Source: Minwuia thermotolerans
GTDB lineage: Bacteria > Pseudomonadota > Alphaproteobacteria > Minwuiales > Minwuiaceae
DNA: 64,000 bases
Direction of reading: 5' to 3'
Assembly: GCA_021604565.1 (NCBI GenBank)
Contig: BQJF01000002.1
Span: 53,014-117,013, forward strand
Shown: piece by piece, positions 36,839 through 45,492 of the stretch
How the letters are laid out: each line of letters opens with the position of its first letter
Numbering within the stretch: the stretch's first letter is position 1
Notes under the pieces: generated by a model
Told to the model about the DNA's origin: nothing
Seen by the model: the letters and a program-made list of their open reading frames with translations, nothing else
Database searches by the model: none
Made by a program: the position numbers and the translations under genes

Positions 36839-37804
36839 TTACAGGGGGGTGGGGCAAGGCTTGCCCTGGAAGAATGCGTCCAGATTGTCGAGGCAGCAGT
36901 AGCCCATCGCGTCCCGGGTCTCGACGCTGGCGCTGCCCAGATGCGGCATCAGGAAGACGTTCTCCATGGTGCGGTAGCGGGGGTCCAGTTTCGGTTCGTT
37001 GGCGAAGACATCAAGACCGGCAGCGAACAGCTTGCCTGACTGCAGGGCGGCGATCAGGTCATCATCGTTGATGATGTCACCGCGTGCCGTATTGACGATG
37101 ACCGCCCCGTCCGGCATCTGCCCGATCAGATCGGCGTTGACCATGCCACGGGTCTCATCGGTGCTGGGACAACTGATCGAGAGAAAGTCGGAGACGGCGA
37201 ACAGCTCGGCGGTGGTGGCGTGATAGCGGGCACCGCTCTCCTCATCCTGCGGCAGGCGGCTGCGGTTGTGATAGTGGACCTGCATGCCGAACCCGCGGGC
37301 GGCGGCAGCGACGGCCTGCCCGATCCCGCCGAGGCCCAGGATGCCGAGCCGGGCACCACTGACCTGCTTTCCGAGCAGCATGGTGGAGGTCCAGCTTGCC
37401 CATTTGCCCTCCCGCACCAGTGTCTGCCCCTCGTGCCCCCTCCGCGCAGCACCCAGCAGGCACAGCATCGCGATCTCCGCCACGGCGGCATCCAGCACCT
37501 TTGGCGTGTTGGTGACCGTCACCCCGTGCGCCCGTGCCGCCGCAAGGTCGATGTGCTCATGGCCGACGGAGTAGGTGGCGATGATGCGGACACTGTCGGG
37601 CAGGGCGTCCAGCAGCGCAGGCGTGATCTTCTCGGAGCCGCAGATCATCATCGCGTCCATGCCCTCGGCCGCGCTGACCAGCTCCTCAGGCGACATGATC
37701 CGGTCCGTCGGATTCAGCGTGGCGTCATAGTCTCGCCGGATTCTGGCTGTGACATTGTCCGGCATGTGACGCGTGACCAGCAGGCGGGGCTTCTTCTGCA
37801 TCAT
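36839..37804 (-). CDS. D-2-hydroxyacid dehydrogenase (glyoxylate/hydroxypyruvate reductase-like)
   Basis: A 321-residue NAD(P)-dependent reductase of the formate/glycerate dehydrogenase fold. The nucleotide-binding motif is LGLGGIGQAVA, the arginine of the active site is in NTARGDIIND, and the catalytic His is in LMPHLGSA, with a preceding glutamate in NEPKLD. It probably reduces glyoxylate or hydroxypyruvate. It diverges from eipB. The upstream stretch (about 36705-36838, beyond its stop) is unusually A+T-rich with no gene. Confidence 0.9.
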   Translation of the reverse strand: MMQKKPRLLVTRHMPDNVTARIRRDYDATLNPTDRIMSPEELVSAAEGMDAMMICGSEKITPALLDALPDSVRIIATYSVGHEHIDLAAARAHGVTVTNTPKVLDAAVAEIAMLCLLGAARRGHEGQTLVREGKWASWTSTMLLGKQVSGARLGILGLGGIGQAVAAAARGFGMQVHYHNRSRLPQDEESGARYHATTAELFAVSDFLSISCPSTDETRGMVNADLIGQMPDGAVIVNTARGDIINDDDLIAALQSGKLFAAGLDVFANEPKLDPRYRTMENVFLMPHLGSASVETRDAMGYCCLDNLDAFFQGKPCPTPL

Positions 37805-37877
37805 GGGCTCCGTTCAGCTTGTGTTTGGCTTTTCCGCCTATACGTTATGGTCATCAATCAAAGGACGCGACCCCCTG

Positions 37878-38702
37878 ATGACATTCTCCACCCGACTGCT
37901 GCTCCTGCTCTCCCTTCTGATGGTGAGCATGGCGGCCCCCGGCCTGACCCGAAGCGCTGCGGCGCAGAGTTTCGTTCCGCATCGTGCGATCTATGATCTG
38001 GACGTGCTCGACCGGGACAAGCCTGCAACCTTCTCGCAGGTGACCGGGCGCATGGTCTACGAGTTCGATGCGACCTGTGAGGGGCTGATCTATTCCCATC
38101 GCATGCTGATGAACCTGGTGACCCAGCGCGGCGAGACCGTGCAGTCTGAAGCGGTGGTGAGCTTTCTGGAAAGCAAGGATGGACGCAGCCTGCGGTTCTC
38201 GGTGCGGGAGAGCTACAACGGTCGCATGTCCGCCCATCGCGAAGGCTCCGCGACCCGCAATGCGGTGGGCGAGATCGCCTCCGTCACCTACAGCCGCAAT
38301 GATGGCGATGATACCGACGAAGTGCCGGAAACCCTGCCGAAGGGCGCACTGTTTCCGCTGGGGCACAGCATCGACATGGTGCGTGCCGCACAGGCTGGTG
38401 AGTTCGTCCACAATGCCAAGACCTTCGACGGCGACTCGATTTCCTTTGTCGATACCTTCATCGGCAAGGATCGTGGCACGCACGAAGCCAGTATCCCCGA
38501 CAGCATGAAGGATACGTCTGCCTGGATGATGCGGGTGTCGTTCTACAAGCCCGATGCCATCGACTCCGCGCCCTATTACGAGAGCCAGATGCGCATGTAT
38601 GCCAACGGCCTGTCCGGCAGCTTCACGCTGGAAACGGATGACCTCTCGGCGATTGCCCGCCTCAGCGATGTCGAACTGCGCGAACCGCCTGTGTGTGAAT
38701 GA
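37878..38702 (+). CDS. eipB: EipB-family (DUF1849) periplasmic cell-envelope protein
   Basis: A 274-residue exported protein with a signal peptide ending near SAAAQ. EipB of Brucella is a periplasmic beta-spiral protein needed for envelope integrity. The match is seen in the opening HRAIYDLDVL, the DATCEGLIYSHR segment, and two conserved cysteines, Cys67 and Cys273, that correspond to the family's long-range disulfide. The ATG at 37878 fits the signal peptide; the frame opens at 37773. Confidence 0.9.
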   Translation: MTFSTRLLLLLSLLMVSMAAPGLTRSAAAQSFVPHRAIYDLDVLDRDKPATFSQVTGRMVYEFDATCEGLIYSHRMLMNLVTQRGETVQSEAVVSFLESKDGRSLRFSVRESYNGRMSAHREGSATRNAVGEIASVTYSRNDGDDTDEVPETLPKGALFPLGHSIDMVRAAQAGEFVHNAKTFDGDSISFVDTFIGKDRGTHEASIPDSMKDTSAWMMRVSFYKPDAIDSAPYYESQMRMYANGLSGSFTLETDDLSAIARLSDVELREPPVCE

Positions 38703-38719
38703 GCAACTGTGCTGCCTGA

Positions 38720-38833
38720 TTACCCGGGCGGCAACGGCAGGATCATCAGCGGGATCATCCGGCCCGGTATGGAGCCGGAGAGTGCCACGCCGACCCGATG
38801 GGCACCGGACCTGAGATAGAAGTCTTCGGCATT
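38720..38833 (-). pseudogene. C-terminal fragment of a GNAT acetyltransferase
   Basis: Reading the minus strand back from a TAA at 38720-38722 gives about 37 residues with a typical GNAT end: NAEDFYLRSGAHRVGV, then SGSIPGRMIPLM and a short tail. This is the last strand-helix of the GNAT fold, where NA..FY and G..RVG follow the acetyl-CoA site. There is no start codon or upstream GNAT sequence: similarity stops at 38833, and the DUF4062 stop codon is 21 bases away. Its N-terminal partner is at 40292-40417 on the same strand. Confidence 0.8.
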
Positions 38834-38854
38834 ATTTCGGCGGTTAAATCCACT

Positions 38855-39868
38855 TTACGAAGACGTGTCTGCTTGCTTGCGCACGACGCGATCTTGAAAA
38901 AACTGTTTTCGCCCATTGGATGTAAGAAGCAAGAATTCAGCCATTCCACCGCTGGTGGAATGGCTTACTTTTGATTGAATAAGGCCAAGTGCTTCAAGTT
39001 GAACTTTGATTGTTACTTTGTCAGTGTCACTTATGCTATGAATTTTGTATCCGAAACCGATTTCTTTTGCCGCCTCGCGTATCGCCGCCACAACGGCAAC
39101 GTCAGTTTTCGCTCTTTCCAACTCACCTGCTAACGCCATAAAAATTTGACGCCATGTAAATCCAATAGTTCGATTTGTATACGTATTTCCATTACCATGT
39201 GCATAAAAAATGGTGGTAATACGAACAGTAAATATATCATCTAATCCTGCAATGTCTTCGATTTCCATTCGATTTTGCGATTGAAAAATTGCTATTTCCT
39301 CTTTCAGTTTGGCATTTTCTTGTAGAGCCTTATTGCTTTGTTCTAAAATAACATCCGTTGCGGCGCTATCACCACGAATCCATCCAATTTGTGGAAAATC
39401 GTTGAAGGCGTGTATCAGAGATTTCAAGACAAGGGGTTCAAGTTCCTGCCGGGTGGCCCAGGATTTCACCAAGCGTCCAGTCATGACTTTTTCTCTGAAT
39501 CCATTGAGGGCCTCAACAACCTTCGGATCGACGTCACTCTTCCCGACCGGAATGGTGGCAGGATTACTATGGACAAAAGCTAATACGATTTTTCCTGTTT
39601 CAACGGCGTAATCATATTCGCGTTCAGTGTAGCTCATGCCATCTGGGTCCATAGACCCGTAACGCCCGCCCACTATCAGGAGGTAATAGTCGCACTCGTC
39701 TATCACTTTTTTGATGTATTCGAGTTGTTCAATGTCCGCCGCAGGAAACAATTCCATTCCAGCTGGAATGTGCTTAAGGTCCAATATATTGCGAATCGCA
39801 TCTTGTCGCTCATCAATCAGATCTCGAAATGTAGAAGAAACAAATACCTGATATTTTTTTTGTGACAT
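38855..39868 (-). CDS. DUF4062-domain protein on an AT-rich insert
   Basis: A 337-residue protein. Residues 1 to about 100 are a DUF4062 domain (YQVFVSSTFRDLIDERQ, then AGMELFPAAD and DYYLLIVGGRYGS). This alpha/beta domain is related in look to TIR/SLOG-type nucleotide-binding modules and often sits at the N-terminus of defence or NTPase proteins. The C-terminal two thirds, with a predicted coiled coil near 175-200, is unassigned. Codon use and base composition are clearly more A+T-rich than all neighbours, indicating transfer. It lies inside a split GNAT gene. Confidence 0.8.
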   Translation of the reverse strand: MSQKKYQVFVSSTFRDLIDERQDAIRNILDLKHIPAGMELFPAADIEQLEYIKKVIDECDYYLLIVGGRYGSMDPDGMSYTEREYDYAVETGKIVLAFVHSNPATIPVGKSDVDPKVVEALNGFREKVMTGRLVKSWATRQELEPLVLKSLIHAFNDFPQIGWIRGDSAATDVILEQSNKALQENAKLKEEIAIFQSQNRMEIEDIAGLDDIFTVRITTIFYAHGNGNTYTNRTIGFTWRQIFMALAGELERAKTDVAVVAAIREAAKEIGFGYKIHSISDTDKVTIKVQLEALGLIQSKVSHSTSGGMAEFLLLTSNGRKQFFQDRVVRKQADTSS

Positions 39869-40210
39869 GCTTGCTGTCCTAACTAACTTATTATTGAAGC
39901 GTCAGAGCCCTTTTGGGCCCGTCTCTGTGCTTGCGATCACTTTCTGGACGGTACTCATGGTCCGCCGAACAAACCGCTGCGCTGTGTCCGAATGATTAAA
40001 GGTGTCCTAAGCCATTTTTCGTTAGCATGAGATAACTTCCCGGGACAGCCGCAATGGACCGTGCTCGCTGGACATGGCCCGATGACATCCCAAATATTGC
40101 AGCGGCAGCCTGCTTGTCCCGGGCATCGACCCCTGCCCGGCGCAGGCCTGATATCCGACCGAGGGACAATTCTCAGAGAAGATCTAGCGAGATTGATGTG
40201 ACACAACCTG
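39869..40210. other. Non-coding part of the insert
   Basis: About 340 bases upstream of the DUF4062 gene without a credible gene. It probably holds the DUF4062 promoter. A 9-bp inverted repeat CCCGGGACA (40039-40047) / TGTCCCGGG (40115-40123) is present, but its core is self-complementary and may be chance. I saw no transposase remnant, direct repeat or integrase site that I could defend. Confidence 0.6.
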
Positions 40211-40293
40211 AGCAGGTTGCGACCCCCCGGTAGCCGCGATCTCCAGCGCCCGCTTGGCGCTCTCATGCCCCTTCACGTCACGCAGGTCAGCAC
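40211..40293 (-). repeat. Diverged partial duplicate of comM
   Basis: These 83 bases align with comM 41296-41377 with about ten mismatches and a one-base gap, roughly 87% identity, in the same orientation. They encode the ADLRDVKGxESAKRALEIAA segment just before the ComM Walker A. The extra base shifts the frame after the GG pair, so the copy cannot continue as ComM. It is fused in frame to the GNAT N-terminal fragment at codon 43. Confidence 0.88.
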
Positions 40294-40417
40294 GGCAGGC
40301 TTCCATGAACGCCGCGTCGTAGCCGTTCGACGCTTTCGAGCGCATGACCAAGTCAGTCAGTTCGGCACATTCCCCGATCCGCGCTGGTTTCAGGCGCATG
40401 TCGGTCACCCTTCGCAT
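40292..40417 (-). pseudogene. N-terminal fragment of a GNAT acetyltransferase, fused to comM sequence
   Basis: Starts one base after the comM stop codon. Codons 1-42 read as a GNAT beginning (MRLKPARIGECAEL, then LVMRSKASNGYDAAFMEAC). From codon 43 the sequence turns into the comM duplicate and shifts frame, ending at 40184. The acetyl-CoA-binding core is missing. The matching C-terminus is at 38720-38833, so the original gene was probably about 155 codons long with about 75 codons lost. The chimeric frame (40184-40417) could still be translated as a 77-residue peptide. Confidence 0.8.
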
Positions 40418-40418
40418 C

Positions 40419-41933
40419 TCAGTTCAGCCCGGCTCTGCGGCGATAGCCCAGTGCCTCCGCGATGTGCGGGCGACCGATGTTCGCGCTGCTTTCCAGGTCG
40501 GCGATGGTACGCGCGACCCGCAGAACCCGGGTATAGCCACGGGCGGAGAGTTTCAGCCGTTCGGCGGCATCGGTCAGCAGGCTCTGGCCGCTGGTGTCGG
40601 GGGTGGCGATGGCGATCAGCGCCTCGCCATCCACCTCCGCATTGGTGATCGGTCCAAGATCCAGGTTCTCGTGTCGTGCCGCCTGCAGGTCGCGGGCGCG
40701 GGCCACCCGTGCGGCGATCTCGGCAGAGCCTTCGGCGGGCGGCGGCAGGGTCAGGTCGGCGGCGGACACGGCGGGCACGTCGATGGACAGGTCGATGCGG
40801 TCCATCAGCGGCCCCGATATCTTCGACTGGTAATCGATGGCACAGCGCGGTGCGCGGGAGCAGGCGCGCTCCGGGTCATCCAGATGACCACAGCGGCAGG
40901 GGTTCATGGCGGCGACCAACTGCACCCGCGCCGGATAGGTCACATGGGCATTGGCGCGGGCCACCACGGCCTCCGCCGTTTCCAGTGGCTGGCGCAATGC
41001 TTCCAGTGCCGGGCGGGGAAATTCGGGCAGTTCGTCAAGGAACAGCACGCCCCGGTGCGCCAGCGAGATCTCGCCCGGTCGCACCTTCAGCCCGCCGCCG
41101 ACGAGGGCCGGGGTGGAGGTGGAATGGTGCGGGTTGCGAAAGGGCCGGCGGCGCGACAGCCGCCCCTCCGTCAGTTCGCCCGCCAGGCTGCGGATCATGG
41201 AGACCTCCAGCGCCTCCGCCGGTGACAGGGGCGGCAGCAGGCCGGGCAGGCGCGCGGCCAGCATCGACTTGCCGGACCCGGGCGGTCCCAGCATCAGCAG
41301 GTTGTGGCCGCCGGCAGCCGCGATCTCCAGCGCCCGCTTGGCACTTTCCTGCCCCTTCACGTCGCGAAGGTCGGCACCGATGGCGTCCATGTCCACCGGT
41401 CCCGGCTCCGGCGCCGACAGCACCTGCGTGCCCTTGAAGTGGTTGACGATGGCCAGCAGGTCCGGCGCGGCGATGATCTCCAGATCCCCGGCCCATGCGG
41501 CTTCCCCGCCGCAGAGTGCCGGGCAGATCAGGCCCTGGTCCCGCTCCGCCGCCGCGACACCGGCGGGCAGCACGCCCGCGACCGCCGCGATCTGACCGTC
41601 CAGCGCCAGTTCACCCAGCGCGATGTGGCCCGCCATGTCCTCCACAGGCAGCACGCCGACAGCGGCCAGCAGCGCCAGTGCGATGGGCAGGTCGTAGTGG
41701 CTGCCTTCCTTGGGCAGGTCGGCGGGGGACAGGTTCACCGTGATCCGCTTCGGCGGCAGACCCAGACCGATCGCATCGAGCGCCGCCCGCACCCGCTCCC
41801 GACTCTCCGCCACCGCCTTGTCGGGCAGGCCGACAATGGTGAACGCGGGCATCTGCGCCGAAACCTGCACCTGCACGTCCACGATCTGCGCCCGGAAGCC
41901 CTGGAAGGCGACGGTTGAAATTCTTGCGACCAT
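40419..41933 (-). CDS. comM: ComM/YifB-family Mg-chelatase-like AAA+ ATPase
   Basis: A 504-residue hexameric helicase-like ATPase that promotes branch migration during natural transformation in studied bacteria. The N-terminal Lon/S5-like domain has GLPDKAVAESRERVRAAL. Walker A is GPPGSGKSML (about 216-224), Walker B is GVLFLDELPEF, and the C-terminal MCM-like region has the zinc-type cysteines in NPCRCGHLDDPERACSR and ends with RRRAG. It is intact and full length. comM is a known insertion hotspot for genomic islands (for example AbaR in Acinetobacter), relevant to the mosaic next door. Confidence 0.95.
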   Translation of the reverse strand: MVARISTVAFQGFRAQIVDVQVQVSAQMPAFTIVGLPDKAVAESRERVRAALDAIGLGLPPKRITVNLSPADLPKEGSHYDLPIALALLAAVGVLPVEDMAGHIALGELALDGQIAAVAGVLPAGVAAAERDQGLICPALCGGEAAWAGDLEIIAAPDLLAIVNHFKGTQVLSAPEPGPVDMDAIGADLRDVKGQESAKRALEIAAAGGHNLLMLGPPGSGKSMLAARLPGLLPPLSPAEALEVSMIRSLAGELTEGRLSRRRPFRNPHHSTSTPALVGGGLKVRPGEISLAHRGVLFLDELPEFPRPALEALRQPLETAEAVVARANAHVTYPARVQLVAAMNPCRCGHLDDPERACSRAPRCAIDYQSKISGPLMDRIDLSIDVPAVSAADLTLPPPAEGSAEIAARVARARDLQAARHENLDLGPITNAEVDGEALIAIATPDTSGQSLLTDAAERLKLSARGYTRVLRVARTIADLESSANIGRPHIAEALGYRRRAGLN

Positions 41934-42069
41934 GCACGGACGTTAGACCAACGTGATCCTGTTGTCCCCCAGTTCTTGGAGGTCGTGGGGTTTGCGGATT
42001 TCCAGTTGGGCAGATGCGTACCCATACTGATAGCCTGTTGTTCGAATTGCAGAACCTGGCGGAACTACC

Positions 42070-42309
42070 ATGCCGACTGTGCTACGATACCGGAACCTGC
42101 GCTTCTTCTTTTCGAATGAAGGTTCGCCGCGTGAGCCGGTGCATTTTCATGTCGAGGGGGATGGCGGCGAAGCGAAGCTCTGGCTCGCACCGGAAGTCAC
42201 AATTGCGCGAAGCGCCGGTTTCAACAGGCGGCAACTCTCGGAGCTTGTCAGGGTGGCAATCGAGAACAGGGAAGCGATGGAAAGGACATGGCATGAGTAT
42301 TTCGGTTAA
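42070..42309 (+). CDS. DUF4160 protein
   Basis: A 79-residue protein with the DUF4160 pattern: an N-terminal strand RYRNLRFFFSNE, the EPVHFHVEG motif with conserved histidines, KLWLAP, and a C-terminal helix ending AMERTWHEYF. It overlaps the DUF2442 gene by 17 bases. DUF4160/DUF2442 neighbours recur in many bacteria and have been suspected to be toxin-antitoxin-like, without proof. The His pair could be catalytic or metal-binding. Confidence 0.88.
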   Translation: MPTVLRYRNLRFFFSNEGSPREPVHFHVEGDGGEAKLWLAPEVTIARSAGFNRRQLSELVRVAIENREAMERTWHEYFG

Positions 42310-42553
42310 GGCCATGGCGCTGTCGTTTGACGACCACACCATGTGGCTCGAACTCGATGACGGTCGCTCCCTCGGTATCCCGCTGGCGTGGTTCCCCAGG
42401 TTGATGCAGGCGACCGCCGAACAGCGGAACGCATTCCGGATCAGCCCGTCCGGCAATGGCTTGCACTGGCCGGACCTGGACGAGGATATTTCGGTCGAGG
42501 GACTGATTGCGGGGCGCGGTGACCGGACCGCCGTCGGACCGAAGGCTGCCTGA
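42293..42553 (+). CDS. DUF2442 protein
   Basis: An 86-residue DUF2442 protein: LSFDDHTMWLELDDGRSLGIPLAWFPRL is the family core, followed by FRISPSGNGLHWPDLDEDISVEGL. Its ATG lies inside the end of the DUF4160 gene, so the two are translated together. Members have been proposed as DNA-binding or antitoxin-like partners. The function is unknown. Confidence 0.88.
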   Translation: MSISVKAMALSFDDHTMWLELDDGRSLGIPLAWFPRLMQATAEQRNAFRISPSGNGLHWPDLDEDISVEGLIAGRGDRTAVGPKAA

Positions 42554-42573
42554 TCACCGCTACCGCAGCTAAC

Positions 42574-43314
42574 TCAATAGGTCGCGCGACCGCCCGAGAT
42601 GTCGATGACCTGGCCGGTGGTGAACGAACAGTCCGCCGACGACAGCCAGGCGATCAGGGCGGCGATCTCTGCCGGTTCGACGAAGCGGCCCATGGGAATC
42701 TTGGAGAGCATGTAATTGATGTGCTCCTCCGACATCTGGTCGAAGATCGCCGTGCGGGCGGCGGCGGGTGTTACGCAGTTCACCATGATGTCGTGGTCGG
42801 CCATTTCCTTGCCCAGCGACTTGGTCAGCGCAATGACCCCGGCCTTGGAGGCGGAATAGGCGGACGCGTTGGGGTTGCCTTCCTTGCCGGCGATGGAGGC
42901 GACATTGACGATGCGGCCATAGCCCGCGTCGCGCATCAGCGGGCTCACCGCGCGGCAGCAGAGCCAGACGCCGATCAGGTTGATCTCGATGATCTGGCGC
43001 CATTCGTCGGGGGAGTAGTCCCAGACCGTCCGGTTGGCCCCGGCGATGCCGGCATTGTTGACCTGGATGTCGATGCCGCCCAGCGCACCGACGGTCTCCT
43101 TCACCGCCGCATCCACCGCGTCTGCATTCGTGACATCGACGCTGATGGCGGTGGCCCCGATCTCGCTGGCCGTCGCACTGGCGAGGTCCATGTCACGATC
43201 CCAGAGCGCCACCCTGGCGCCGGAGGCAATGAAACGCTCCGCCACCGCGCGCCCGATCCCCTGTGCGCCGCCGGTCACCACGGCCCTGCGGCCCGCCAGA
43301 TCAATCGTGTTCAT
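42574..43314 (-). CDS. Short-chain dehydrogenase/reductase (FabG-like)
   Basis: A 246-residue classical SDR: TGGAQGIG, NNAGIAGANR, the catalytic serine before YSASK, and an ISGGRATY terminus. The frame is open to 43695, but the ATG at 43314, preceded by GGGGGGAAAA, gives the family start. It diverges from the aldehyde dehydrogenase gene across a 242-base intergenic stretch. The substrate is unknown; a hydroxyacyl or polyol substrate is possible. Confidence 0.88.
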   Translation of the reverse strand: MNTIDLAGRRAVVTGGAQGIGRAVAERFIASGARVALWDRDMDLASATASEIGATAISVDVTNADAVDAAVKETVGALGGIDIQVNNAGIAGANRTVWDYSPDEWRQIIEINLIGVWLCCRAVSPLMRDAGYGRIVNVASIAGKEGNPNASAYSASKAGVIALTKSLGKEMADHDIMVNCVTPAAARTAIFDQMSEEHINYMLSKIPMGRFVEPAEIAALIAWLSSADCSFTTGQVIDISGGRATY

Positions 43315-43556
43315 TTTTCCCCCCAGGTCAGCTTCGCGCTGTTTTGCGCCAGATTGGAGCCGGAGCGTGCAAAAAGCCAGAGGCAGCGTGCAGGTCCATG
43401 GCGGCGCTTCCCCTGTGACGGTCGCCGCGTCCGGCCAAACTGGGTCTATGATTCCGCTGCCCGGTCGTAGACAATCCCGGAAGCTTTCGGGTGTGGCCGG
43501 TTGGGGCCGTCCGCATCGCCAGAATACTTGAGCCAGTTCCGGAGGGGGTCTGAACC

Positions 43557-45008
43557 ATGTCTGATTTGCCGCGCGTCCCGTTGCTTGTGCCGGGTGCCAA
43601 CAGTTCCGCCAGCGATGTCGTCGTCTCCGCACCCTGGGACGGGGCACCGATTGCCAATGTCGCCCGGTCGGATAGTGCGACGGTGGAGAAGGCACTCAGT
43701 AACGCCTTCGACCTCTATCGGGACCGGGACGCCTGGATCCCGATGCGGGAGCGGGTGCAGATCCTGACCCGTGCCATGGCGATCATGCGCGACCGCCGCG
43801 AGAGCATGGCGATCGAGGCCGCGCGCGAAGGCGGCAAGCCGCTGGCCGATTCCCTGATCGAGGTCGACCGGGCCATCGATTCCGTGCACATCTGCATCGA
43901 CGAGCTGCGCAGCCGTGCGGGGGAGGTGATCCCCATGGGCATCACCGAGAGTTCCAAGAACCGGGTTGCCTTCACGCGGCAGGAGCCGATTGGTGTCGTG
44001 GTCGCGGTCAGTGCCTTCAACCATCCGCTCAACCTCATCGCGCACCAGGTGGCCCCTGCGGTGGCGACCGGTTGCCCGGTGATCGTGAAGCCTGCGGACA
44101 AGACCGCGCTGTCGTGCCTGCACTTCGTGCAGATCCTGCATGAGGCCGGACTGCCGAAAGCCTGGGCGCAGGCCGTGGTGACGGCAGACCGCAAGGATGC
44201 AACGGCGCTGGTGACCGATCCGCGCGTCGGCTTCTTCAGCTTCATCGGTTCGGCCAAGGTCGGCTGGGCCCTGCGGTCCCAGCTCGCCCCCGGCACCCGC
44301 TGCGCGCTGGAACATGGCGGCGCGGCCCCGGTGATCCTGACGGAGAGCGCCGATCTCGACCGCGCCGTGCCGTCACTGGCCAAGGGTGGCTTCTATCATG
44401 CGGGTCAGGTCTGCGTGTCGGTGCAGCGGGTCTATGCCCATGCGTCGGTCTGCCGGACCTTCGCCGACGGTCTGGCCGCGGCGGCCAGCAAGATGGTCGT
44501 GGGCGATCCGACCGACAAGGCGACCGAGATCGGTCCGCTGATCACACCGGGCGAGGTGGATCGTGTGCACGAATGGGTCGAGGAGGCCCGTGCGGGCGGT
44601 GGCGAAATCCTCTGTGGCGGCGAGAAGCTGTCGGACACGGCCTACAAGCCGACCGTGATCCTGAATCCGCCTGCGGACGCCAAGGTTTCCACCATGGAGA
44701 TCTTCGGCCCCGTGGTCTGCGTCTTCAGCTACGACGACATGGACGAGGCCATTGCGCTGGCGAACTCGCTGCCGTTCTCGTTCCAGGCGGCGGTGTTCGG
44801 TCAGGACATCGACCGCATCATGCGCGCCACCAGCCGTCTCGATGCAGCAGCAGTGATGGTCAATGACCACACCGCGTTCCGGGTCGACTGGATGCCGTTC
44901 GCGGGTCTTAAGCTTTCGGGTCACGGGGTGGGCGGTGTGCCGCATTCCATGCACGAGATGTCCGTTCGCAAGATGACCGTGATCAACTCGCCCGAGATTC
45001 GGGACTGA
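43557..45008 (+). CDS. NAD(P)-dependent aldehyde dehydrogenase
   Basis: A 483-residue ALDH. The catalytic Cys is in YHAGQVCVSVQR, the general-base Glu in LEHGGAAPV, and the oxyanion Asn in SAFNHPLN. The pattern RQEPIGVVVAVSAFNHPLN and the close GGxxHSMHEMS ending resemble the lactaldehyde/phosphonoacetaldehyde/sulfoacetaldehyde group. A rhodanese gene follows 63 bases later on the same strand. Confidence 0.9.
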   Translation: MSDLPRVPLLVPGANSSASDVVVSAPWDGAPIANVARSDSATVEKALSNAFDLYRDRDAWIPMRERVQILTRAMAIMRDRRESMAIEAAREGGKPLADSLIEVDRAIDSVHICIDELRSRAGEVIPMGITESSKNRVAFTRQEPIGVVVAVSAFNHPLNLIAHQVAPAVATGCPVIVKPADKTALSCLHFVQILHEAGLPKAWAQAVVTADRKDATALVTDPRVGFFSFIGSAKVGWALRSQLAPGTRCALEHGGAAPVILTESADLDRAVPSLAKGGFYHAGQVCVSVQRVYAHASVCRTFADGLAAAASKMVVGDPTDKATEIGPLITPGEVDRVHEWVEEARAGGGEILCGGEKLSDTAYKPTVILNPPADAKVSTMEIFGPVVCVFSYDDMDEAIALANSLPFSFQAAVFGQDIDRIMRATSRLDAAAVMVNDHTAFRVDWMPFAGLKLSGHGVGGVPHSMHEMSVRKMTVINSPEIRD

Positions 45009-45071
45009 TCACAGCGGTCGGTCGGCACAGCGCGACCGGCATGTTTCGAGAATACAGGGGAGAATTCGGTA

Positions 45072-45464
45072 ATGGCGACAACCGTCAAGCAGATGGTCGA
45101 CCGGGCCATGAGCAAGGTCGAGACCATCAGTGTCGAGGATGCGAAGGCGCTGGTGGGCAAGGATGACGTGACCATCGTGGATATCCGCGATGTGCGCGAA
45201 CTCTGGCGGGAGGGCAAGATTCCCGGTGCCTATCACGCGCCGCGCGGCATGCTGGAGTTCTGGGTCGACCCGGAAAGCCCCTATGCCAAGGACGTCTTCC
45301 AGTCCGGGAAGCGGATCGTCTTCTATTGTGCCGCAGGCTGGCGGTCCGCGCTGGCGACGGAGGCCGCGATGGAACTGGGTCTGAAGAACACCTGCCACAT
45401 CGATGGCGGTTTCGGTGACTGGAAGAAGGCCGGCAACGAGATCGAGGCCGTCGAGAAGAAGTGA
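45072..45464 (+). CDS. Rhodanese-domain protein
   Basis: A 130-residue single rhodanese domain. It has the CH2A-type VDIRDVRELWREG, then IPGAYHAPRGMLEFW, and the active-site loop CAAGWRS with the catalytic Cys. It transfers sulfane sulfur or acts as a persulfide carrier. It lies between the aldehyde dehydrogenase and an SDR. Its link to those reactions is unclear. Confidence 0.9.
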   Translation: MATTVKQMVDRAMSKVETISVEDAKALVGKDDVTIVDIRDVRELWREGKIPGAYHAPRGMLEFWVDPESPYAKDVFQSGKRIVFYCAAGWRSALATEAAMELGLKNTCHIDGGFGDWKKAGNEIEAVEKK

Positions 45465-45492
45465 CACGGCGCGTTCCCGGGGAGGATGCAGC

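Noticed and set aside
40039..40123. 9-bp inverted repeat as insertion-element ends
   Set aside because: The CCCGGG core is self-complementary, there is no transposase between the arms, and the arms do not lie at the insert boundaries.
39955..40266. A 103-codon open frame covering the shifted comM fragment
   Set aside because: Only the first part resembles ComM, due to the one-base shift; the rest has no family resemblance and no good start. It is read-through of a fragment.
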